DNA of 64,000 nucleotides, from positions 62,001-126,000 of the forward strand of contig JAIUOW010000004.1 in the NCBI GenBank assembly GCA_020161775.1. Direction: 5' to 3'. A program made the translations under genes and the position numbers. Positions within the stretch are counted from its first letter, which is position 1; each line of letters opens with the position of its first letter. The stretch comes from Pseudomonadota bacterium (GTDB taxonomy: Bacteria; Pseudomonadota; Gammaproteobacteria; Burkholderiales; Burkholderiaceae_C). The notes under the pieces were generated by a model. It ran no database searches, was not told where the DNA came from, and saw only the letters and a program-made list of their open reading frames with translations. Of this stretch, positions 58,222 through 64,000 are shown one piece after another.

Positions 58222-59913
58222 ATGCCATTGCCCCCCGCCCCCACCAAGCGCGCCGCCCTGCTGTCCACCGAGGCCTACGATGCTCCGGCCCGGTCTGTAC
58301 ACAAGGCGCAGCGAAAATCGGAGGCGCACACCACCGGCAACCCGCTGGCTGACAAGCCGCAGGCGCTGGACTTTGAGCCGCGCAGCGGCGGTGGCGAACT
58401 GCACCCCGCGCTGCGCGACACGCCGGACATCGCCCCGGAAAAGATGATTCAGGTCGAGACCCGCAAGGCTGCCGCCGCACCCGTGGCGCAGCCCGCGCCC
58501 CGCGCCCGCAAGAAGCGCGCTATGGGGCCGGCCAAGCTTTTTGTGCTGGACACAAACGTGCTGCTGCACGACCCGATGTGCCTCTTCCGCTTCGAAGAGC
58601 ACGACATCTTCCTGCCCATGATCGTGCTGGAAGAGCTGGACGGCCACAAGAAGGGCATGACCGAGGTGGCCCGCAATGCCCGCCAGACCAGCCGCACGCT
58701 GGACGCACTGGCGGGCGCCCAGGGCGCGGACATCGCCACCGGTTTGAAGCTCGACACCACCGGCCATCGCGAAGCCGGCGGCTGCCTGTTTTTCCAGACG
58801 CAGCCGCTGGAGGCGCAACTGCCCATGAGCCTGCCCCAGGGCAAGGCCGACAACCAGATCCTGGGGGTGGTGCAGGCCCTGCGCGACAAGTACGCCCCGC
58901 GCGAGGTGGTGCTGGTGTCCAAGGACATCAACATGCGGGTCAAGGCCCGCGCCTTGGGCCTGGCCACGGACGACTACCAGAACGACAAGACGCTGGAAGA
59001 CGGCGACCTTCTCTATTCCGGCGCGATGGCCCTGCCGCCTGATTTCTGGGCCAAGCACGGCAAGACCGTGGAAAGCTGGCAAAGCGGGCACCACACCTTC
59101 TACCGAATCACCGGCCCTGTCGTACCCAGCCTGCTGATCAACCAGTTTGTGTATTTCGAGGCGCCGGGCGAGCCCAGCCTGTATGCCAGGGTGACGGAAA
59201 TCCGTGCCAAGACAGCCGTGCTGAAGACGCTCAAGGATTACGGCCACCTGAAGAATTCGGTGTGGGGCGTGACCACGCGCAACCGCGAACAGAATTTCGC
59301 GATGAACCTGTTGATGGACCCGGAAGTGGATTTCGTCACCCTGACTGGCACGGCCGGCACGGGCAAGACCCTGATGGCGCTGGCATCGGGGCTGACCCAA
59401 GTGCTGGACGACCGCCGCTACACCGAGATCATCATGACCCGCGCCACAGTCAGCGTAGGCGAGGACATCGGCTTCCTGCCCGGTACCGAAGAAGAAAAGA
59501 TGGGCCCCTGGATGGGCGCGCTGGACGACAACCTGGAAGTGCTGGCCAAGACCGAGACGAGCGCCGGTGAATGGGGCCGAGCCGCCACCAACGAGCTGAT
59601 CCGCAGCCGCATCAAGATCAAGAGCATGAACTTCATGCGCGGGCGCACCTTCCTGAACAAGTACGTGATCATCGACGAAGCGCAGAACCTGACGCCCAAA
59701 CAGATGAAGACCCTGATCACCCGCGCCGGCCCGGGCACCAAGATCATTTGCATGGGCAACCTGGCGCAGATCGACACGCCGTACCTGACCGAGGGCTCGT
59801 CGGGCCTGACGTTCGCGGTGGACAAGTTCAAGGGCTGGCCGCACAGCGGCCACATCACGCTGGCGCGCGGCGAGCGTTCGCGCCTCGCGGACTTCGCAAG
59901 CGAAGTGCTCTGA
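58222..59913 (+). CDS. PIN-PhoH fusion family protein (PhoH2/YlaK type)
   Basis: 563 aa. After a disordered basic ~100-residue N-terminus comes a PIN RNase domain (LFVLDTNVLLHDP, Asp110; IVLEELDGHKKG) and then a PhoH helicase/NTPase domain with Walker A GTAGTGKT (376-383) and YVIIDEAQNLTPKQMKT as Walker B. PhoH2 proteins act as ATP-dependent RNA-unwinding RNases. ATG 58222 is preferred; a GTG at 58210 would add four residues. Convergent with dnaB. Confidence 0.93.
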   Translation: MPLPPAPTKRAALLSTEAYDAPARSVHKAQRKSEAHTTGNPLADKPQALDFEPRSGGGELHPALRDTPDIAPEKMIQVETRKAAAAPVAQPAPRARKKRAMGPAKLFVLDTNVLLHDPMCLFRFEEHDIFLPMIVLEELDGHKKGMTEVARNARQTSRTLDALAGAQGADIATGLKLDTTGHREAGGCLFFQTQPLEAQLPMSLPQGKADNQILGVVQALRDKYAPREVVLVSKDINMRVKARALGLATDDYQNDKTLEDGDLLYSGAMALPPDFWAKHGKTVESWQSGHHTFYRITGPVVPSLLINQFVYFEAPGEPSLYARVTEIRAKTAVLKTLKDYGHLKNSVWGVTTRNREQNFAMNLLMDPEVDFVTLTGTAGTGKTLMALASGLTQVLDDRRYTEIIMTRATVSVGEDIGFLPGTEEEKMGPWMGALDDNLEVLAKTETSAGEWGRAATNELIRSRIKIKSMNFMRGRTFLNKYVIIDEAQNLTPKQMKTLITRAGPGTKIICMGNLAQIDTPYLTEGSSGLTFAVDKFKGWPHSGHITLARGERSRLADFASEVL

Positions 59914-59922
59914 CGCTGTCTT

Positions 59923-61332
59923 TCAGTAATCGATGCCAGCGCCGCCGCTGGACAGGCTTTCAAACTTGGTCAGCGGCTTGAGGAAGGCGAGCTTGACGGT
60001 CCCGGTGGGGCCGTTGCGCTGCTTGCTGATGATGACTTCCGCGACACCGGGCTCCTTGGAGTCCTTGTTGTAGTAGTCGTCGCGGTAGATGAACATGATC
60101 ACGTCGGCATCCTGCTCGATCGCACCTGATTCACGCAGGTCGCTCATCATCGGACGCTTGTCGGTGCGCGCCTCCACGCCACGCGACAGCTGGGACAGCG
60201 CGATCACGGGGCATTGCAGCTCCTTGGCCAGCATCTTGAGCCCGCGCGAGATCTCACCCACGGCCGTGGCGCGGTTCTCGTCGGCCATGCCGCTGGACAC
60301 GCTCATGAGCTGCAGGTAATCCACCACGATCAGGCCCAGCTTGCCGCACTGGCGCGCCAGGCGGCGGGCATTGGCGCGCAATTCACTGGTGGTCAGGCCC
60401 GGTGTTTCGTCGATGTGCAGCGACACGTTGCGCAGCTTCTCGATGGCCTCGGTCAGGCGCGGCCATTCGTCGTCGGTCAGCTTGCCGGTACGCAAGTGCG
60501 TCTGGTCAATGCGGCCGATGGAGCCCACGATACGGATGGCCAGTTGGGACGCCCCCATTTCCATGGAAAACACGGCCACCGGCAACCCTTCGTTCAGGGC
60601 CACATGCTCCGCAATGTTGATGGCCAGGGCCGTCTTGCCCATAGATGGGCGCGCGGCCAGCACAATCAGATCGCCCGCCTGCATGCCCGAGGTCATTCTG
60701 TCGAAGTCGTAAAAGCCGGTGGGGACCCCCGTCACGTCATTGGGGTTGTCGGCCATCTCCTGCACGCGGTCCAGCAGTTGCACCACCAGGGAATCCATGC
60801 CCTGGAAGCCCTGCTTCATGCGCGAGCCCTCTTCACCGATATTGAAGATCTTCTGCTCAGCCTCGTCCAGGATCTGGTCCACCGCCTTGCCTTGCGGGTT
60901 GAAGGCATGGGTGGCGATCTCGTCGCTGGCGCTGACCAGCTTGCGCAGGATGGAGCGCTCGCGCACGATCTCGGCGTAGCGGCGGATGTTGCTGGCGCTG
61001 GGCACATACTGCGCCAGCGAATTCAGGTAGGCCAGGCCGCCAGTTTCATCGGCCTTGCCCTGGTTCTGCAGGTGCTCGTAGACGGTGATCACGTCCGCCG
61101 GCTTGGTGGCGTTGATCAGGGCACCGATGGAGGCGTAGATCAGCTTGTGTTCGTAGCGGTAGAAGTCGCCATCGGTGAGCAGATCACCCACCCGGTCCCA
61201 GGCGCCGTTGTCCAGCAGCAGCCCGCCCAGCACGCTGGATTCGGCCTCGATCGAATGGGGCGGGACACGCAGCTGCGCGACCTGGCGGTCGGGCGAAAAA
61301 TCGTCATCCACCGATGAGAGAACTGCTGACAT
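59923..61332 (-). CDS. dnaB: Replicative DNA helicase DnaB
   Basis: 469 aa hexameric helicase. N-terminal DnaG-interacting domain (PHSIEAESSVLGGLLLDN), linker, and RecA-like domain with Walker A ARPSMGKTA (Lys233), Walker B LIVVDYLQLM and the arginine-rich SQLSRGVEARTDKRP. No intein. Next to rplI as in many proteobacteria, but a terminator lies between. Confidence 0.98.
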   Translation of the reverse strand: MSAVLSSVDDDFSPDRQVAQLRVPPHSIEAESSVLGGLLLDNGAWDRVGDLLTDGDFYRYEHKLIYASIGALINATKPADVITVYEHLQNQGKADETGGLAYLNSLAQYVPSASNIRRYAEIVRERSILRKLVSASDEIATHAFNPQGKAVDQILDEAEQKIFNIGEEGSRMKQGFQGMDSLVVQLLDRVQEMADNPNDVTGVPTGFYDFDRMTSGMQAGDLIVLAARPSMGKTALAINIAEHVALNEGLPVAVFSMEMGASQLAIRIVGSIGRIDQTHLRTGKLTDDEWPRLTEAIEKLRNVSLHIDETPGLTTSELRANARRLARQCGKLGLIVVDYLQLMSVSSGMADENRATAVGEISRGLKMLAKELQCPVIALSQLSRGVEARTDKRPMMSDLRESGAIEQDADVIMFIYRDDYYNKDSKEPGVAEVIISKQRNGPTGTVKLAFLKPLTKFESLSSGGAGIDY

Positions 61333-61448
61333 GAACTTCCTTGGGACAGCTTTGGATCGTACGCCCGCGCCGGAGCGGCGTCACGGGAAAAGCCTGTGCA
61401 TAACAAGTGGGTTTCCAGTGGGTTGCGGGGGACAACCAGCAAACCTGA

Positions 61449-61477
61449 AAAGAAAAAAGCCGCCCGAGGGCGGCTTC
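61449..61477 (-). terminator. Terminator after rplI
   Basis: AAGCCGCC/GGCGGCTT stem (61457-61464 with 61469-61476) followed on the minus strand by TTTTTTCTTTTC. Ends the rpsF-priB-rpsR-rplI transcript upstream of dnaB. Confidence 0.88.
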
Positions 61478-61493
61478 AGGGGGACGGGAAGGC

Positions 61494-61946
61494 TTAAGCC
61501 GTTTCGCCGTACACCGTGACGTTGATCTCGACCACCACGTCGGTGTGCAGTTGCACGCTGACGTTGCTGTCGCCGACCATCTTGATCGGGCCATTGGGCA
61601 TGCGGACCTGGGCCTTGGCGACCTTGTAGCCTTGCTTGCCCAGCTCTTCAGCGATGTCGTGATTGGTAACTGAGCCAAACAGGCGGCCGTCCACGCCGGC
61701 CTTCTGGGTCAGCTTGATGGTCGTGCCGGCGAGCTTTTCGCCTTGGGCTTGCGACTCGGCCAGCTTGGCGGCCGCAGCCTTTTCAAGCTCGGCGCGCTTG
61801 GCTTCAAATTCAGCCTTGTTGGCGGCGGTTGCGCGGCGGGCGCGGCCCGTGGGGATCAGGAAGTTGCGGGCGTACCCGTCCTTGACCTTGGCGATATCAC
61901 CGAGGTTGCCCACGTTGGGGACTTTGTCGAGCAGGATGACTTGCAT
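61494..61946 (-). CDS. rplI: 50S ribosomal protein L9
   Basis: 150 aa. N-terminal domain [32 protein letters not shown] is the L9 signature, followed by the long helix and C-terminal 23S-binding domain. Last gene of the S6 operon, 12 nt after rpsR. Confidence 0.98.
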   Translation of the reverse strand: MQVILLDKVPNVGNLGDIAKVKDGYARNFLIPTGRARRATAANKAEFEAKRAELEKAAAAKLAESQAQGEKLAGTTIKLTQKAGVDGRLFGSVTNHDIAEELGKQGYKVAKAQVRMPNGPIKMVGDSNVSVQLHTDVVVEINVTVYGETA

Positions 61947-61958
61947 GTTCAGGGCCCC

Positions 61959-62240
61959 TTAGATGCGGTGCTGGTCGCTGTACGGGACCAGGGCCAGGAA
62001 GCGCGCGCGCTTGATGGCGGTGTTGAGCTGGCGCTGGTAAATCGCGCGCGTGCCGGTCAGGCGAGCGGGGATGATCTTGCCGTTTTCAGCAATGAAATCA
62101 CGCAGGGTATCGACGTCCTTGTAGTCGATTTCTTCAACGCCGGCGACCGTGAAGCGGCAGAAACGCTTGCGCTTGAACAGCAGGGACTGGGTGTTGCGCT
62201 TGGGGCGCTTGTCTTTGTTGAATTTCTTGAACGTGGCCAT
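61959..62240 (-). CDS. rpsR: 30S ribosomal protein S18
   Basis: 93 aa, basic. Contains [22 protein letters not shown] and ITG-type tail ([26 protein letters not shown]) typical of S18, which pairs with S6 on 16S rRNA. 18 nt after priB. Confidence 0.98.
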   Translation of the reverse strand: MATFKKFNKDKRPKRNTQSLLFKRKRFCRFTVAGVEEIDYKDVDTLRDFIAENGKIIPARLTGTRAIYQRQLNTAIKRARFLALVPYSDQHRI

Positions 62241-62258
62241 GATGGGACCTCTTGAAAA

Positions 62259-62546
62259 CTAATCTTGCACAAATGCCTGGATGTGGAAAACGGCGTACTT
62301 GCCATTGCGTGGATTCGCCAGAAAACCCGTGAACCTGCCTGCGCTGCCGATGGGGCGTTTGCCGAGGGTCTCGGCCATCGCGCCCAGCGCCACTGCCTTG
62401 ACCGCCACCTTGACCTGCCGGGTCTGCCCTGCCTCGACTGCTTCGGACTCGTGTTCAAGTCTCAGGTCAAGTGCTGGAACTCCGGCCGGTGTGTACCGCA
62501 GGGCATTGGCCTCGGCGATACAGGCGCTCAGGATAAGCTGGTTCAC
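62259..62546 (-). CDS. priB: Primosomal replication protein N (PriB)
   Basis: 95 aa single OB-fold ssDNA-binding protein that helps PriA restart stalled forks. Starts MNQLILSACIAEANALRYTPAGVPALDLRLEH. The position between rpsF and rpsR is the conserved location. Regulated with ribosomal proteins by operon context. Confidence 0.95.
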   Translation of the reverse strand: MNQLILSACIAEANALRYTPAGVPALDLRLEHESEAVEAGQTRQVKVAVKAVALGAMAETLGKRPIGSAGRFTGFLANPRNGKYAVFHIQAFVQD

Positions 62547-62566
62547 TGTGCTCCGGCTGACACGCG

Positions 62567-62935
62567 TCAGCTGTTCGCGTACTCCGCTTGCTGGGCCTTG
62601 CGGGCCTCTTCGCGTTCCACCGTCTTCATCATGGACGACGGGCCGGTGTCGGCCTTCTTGCGCACCACGGTCAGGTGGCGCAGCACGGCATCGTTGAACT
62701 TGAACGCATGCTCAAGCTCAGCCATGACGGCCTGGTCGGCTTCGATGTTGACGCACAGGTAGTGGGCCTTGCCCAGCTTGTTGATCTGGTAGGCCAGCTG
62801 ACGGCGGCCCCAGTCCTCAACACGGTGGACCTTGCCACCGCCAGCGGCAATCATGCCCTTGTAACGTTCCAGCATGGCCGGGACCTGCTCGCTTTGATCC
62901 GGGTGGATCAGCAGGATGATTTCATAGTGACGCAT
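62567..62935 (-). CDS. rpsF: 30S ribosomal protein S6
   Basis: 122 aa, starting [25 protein letters not shown]. Contains [20 protein letters not shown] of the S6 fold. First gene of rpsF-priB-rpsR-rplI, with an AAGGAG site. The leader (62936-63035) may bind the S6:S18 pair, but no clear motif was recognised. Confidence 0.98.
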   Translation of the reverse strand: MRHYEIILLIHPDQSEQVPAMLERYKGMIAAGGGKVHRVEDWGRRQLAYQINKLGKAHYLCVNIEADQAVMAELEHAFKFNDAVLRHLTVVRKKADTGPSSMMKTVEREEARKAQQAEYANS

Positions 62936-63035
62936 GGATACTCCTTGTGGATTGGCCCTTGCGAAAGGCCGTTGGATAAGCCGCCCACTGCGTCAGTAGT
63001 GGTGCGGCAAGGCAAAGCCAAGCATTATAGCCCAA

Positions 63036-63072
63036 CAAAAAAGCCGCCCTGTACCTTGCGGCACAGGGCGGC
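63036..63072 (-). terminator. Terminator after the symporter gene
   Basis: Eleven-bp stem AGCCGCCCTGT (63041-63051) with ACAGGGCGGCT (63062-63072), loop 10, followed on the minus strand by TTTTTTGTTGG. Confidence 0.9.
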
Positions 63073-63123
63073 TGCGGCACATTCCCCGTCCGGCCGGAGC
63101 CGGACAGGGGTGGCCTGTCAAAC

Positions 63124-64000
63124 TCAGTGGATCATGCTCTTGGCCGTACCCTTCAGGCTCGGATAGCGCACGTGCTCCACCAGTTCCTGGATCTTGGCGT
63201 TGGGTGCGGGCGTCACCAGGCTGACCAGGATGATCACGGCAAAGCCCAGCGGCACACCGAAGACACCGGCAGAGATGGGCTGAATGCCGAACCAAAGTTC
63301 CACCGGCGACGTGACGCCAAAGACACCGCGAAGCCAGGGTTGGGTTGTCACCATGTAATAGAACGTGATGCCCAAGCCGGCCGCCATGCCCAACGAGGCG
63401 GCGATGCCGGTGGCACGCTTCCAGAAGATGCCCAGCACCAGCGCGGGGAAGAACGACGCCGCCGCGAAGGAGAACGCCGCCGACACCAGGAACAGGATGT
63501 CCGCCGGCTTCTGAGCCGCCACCGAAGCGGCGGCCAGGGCCACCACCAGCAGCAGGATCTTGGACAGCGTCACCCGGCGCGCCGTGGAGGCGTTGGGGTC
63601 GATCATCTTGTAGTACAGGTCGTGCGACAGCGCGTTGGCGATCGTCAGCAGCAGGCCGTCAGCCGTGGACAGTGCCGCGGCCAGGCCGCCCGCAGCCACC
63701 ATGCCCGACACCACGTAGGGCAGGCCGCCGATTTCCGGCGTGGCCAGCACGATGATGTCGCCGCCGATGGACAGTTCACCCAATTGCAGGATGTTGTCCT
63801 TGTTGATGTCCACCACACTCAGCAGACCCGGGTCCACCCTGCTCCAGCTCGCAATCCACGCCGGAAGCTTGTCTATGGGTGTGCCCACCAACACGTTGAA
63901 CACCTCGTACTTGACCAGCACGGCCAGGGCCGGCGCCGTGAAGTACAGCAGGAAGATGAAGAACAGCGACCAGGTCACCGATTCGCGCGCCTGCTTGACG
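63124..64000 (-). CDS. Sodium/solute symporter (cation acetate symporter-like), 5' end cut by window
   Basis: C-terminal part (292 codons) of a sodium:solute symporter; the N-terminus lies beyond the window edge. Visible are at least seven hydrophobic helices and the SSS-family segment VSGMVAAGGLAAALSTADGLLLTIANALSHDLY. The TWSLFFIFLLYFTAPALAVLVKYEVF region and the C-terminus resemble the VC_2705/ActP-like acetate symporters. Substrate assignment to acetate is by family resemblance. Ends with a terminator at 63036-63072. Confidence 0.88.
   Translation of the reverse strand, partial: VKQARESVTWSLFFIFLLYFTAPALAVLVKYEVFNVLVGTPIDKLPAWIASWSRVDPGLLSVVDINKDNILQLGELSIGGDIIVLATPEIGGLPYVVSGMVAAGGLAAALSTADGLLLTIANALSHDLYYKMIDPNASTARRVTLSKILLLVVALAAASVAAQKPADILFLVSAAFSFAAASFFPALVLGIFWKRATGIAASLGMAAGLGITFYYMVTTQPWLRGVFGVTSPVELWFGIQPISAGVFGVPLGFAVIILVSLVTPAPNAKIQELVEHVRYPSLKGTAKSMIH

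Noticed and set aside
62936-63035. S6:S18 ribosomal leader motif before rpsF
   Set aside because: A small GGCC-type stem is present, but the characteristic CCG-bulge structure could not be identified with confidence.

Overview
The window is a high-GC chromosomal segment from a betaproteobacterium. Gene content and order point to the Burkholderiales, most likely the family Comamonadaceae: thrS-infC-rpmI-rplT-pheS-pheT, the alaA-hom-thrC-mobB-moeA-moaD-moaE run, Bug/TctC-type binding proteins and a PAKKA-tailed SWIB protein. The genus cannot be fixed from this sequence. No rRNA, tRNA, CRISPR array, insertion sequence or prophage was found. No stretch longer than about 300 bases is gene-free.

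Layout. 1-7091: translation operon on the minus strand (thrS, infC, rpmI, rplT, pheS, pheT cut by the edge). A Thr-rich leader ORF and a terminator precede thrS, and infC starts at AUC. A small zinc-ribbon gene lies upstream. 7146-8740: isocitrate lyase with an AT-rich regulatory region. 8751-11598: a gamma-glutamylcyclotransferase-like gene and two EamA exporters flanking an Lrp/AsnC regulator. 11744-12208: a histone H1-like/SWIB chromatin protein. 12316-23305: a catabolic locus made of a TPP enzyme, a divergent TetR regulator and an eight-gene operon (TctC-TctB-TctA uptake, two xylose-isomerase-like enzymes, an enolase-superfamily enzyme, a Gfo/Idh/MocA dehydrogenase and a DUF993 DHDPS-like lyase). 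A shared ATTCAC/GTGAAT operator links the two transcription units. This is the best candidate for an undescribed pathway.

23319-26477: bactofilin, a small conserved protein, an MFS exporter and an AraC regulator. 26481-37019: complete five-step histidine degradation, with hutC-hutD-hutI-hutG-hutF on the minus strand and hutU-hutH plus a NitT/TauT-type ABC importer on the plus strand, around a HutC-like operator. 37138-38187: a protein with the core motifs of cholera/pertussis-toxin-type ADP-ribosyltransferases. 38195-43250: DUF3297, CreA, DUF1428, a VOC protein and two DHA2 exporters. 43255-43991: an RHH/PIN toxin-antitoxin pair whose toxin is frameshifted.

44051-47605: clpB with a possible heat-shock promoter almost touching its start codon, and flanking conserved proteins. 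47618-50433: an FAD monooxygenase with a Bug-type binding protein and a divergent MarR regulator. 50491-56989: molybdenum cofactor and threonine biosynthesis with alaA. 57092-59913: Mth938-like protein, Bcp peroxiredoxin and a PIN-PhoH protein. 59923-62935: dnaB, then rpsF-priB-rpsR-rplI. 63124-64000: the 3' part of a sodium/solute symporter.

How they work together: the two ends are housekeeping operons. The middle is accessory catabolism and transport, each block carrying its own divergent local regulator (Lrp, TetR, AraC, HutC, MarR), and several have a readable palindromic operator.
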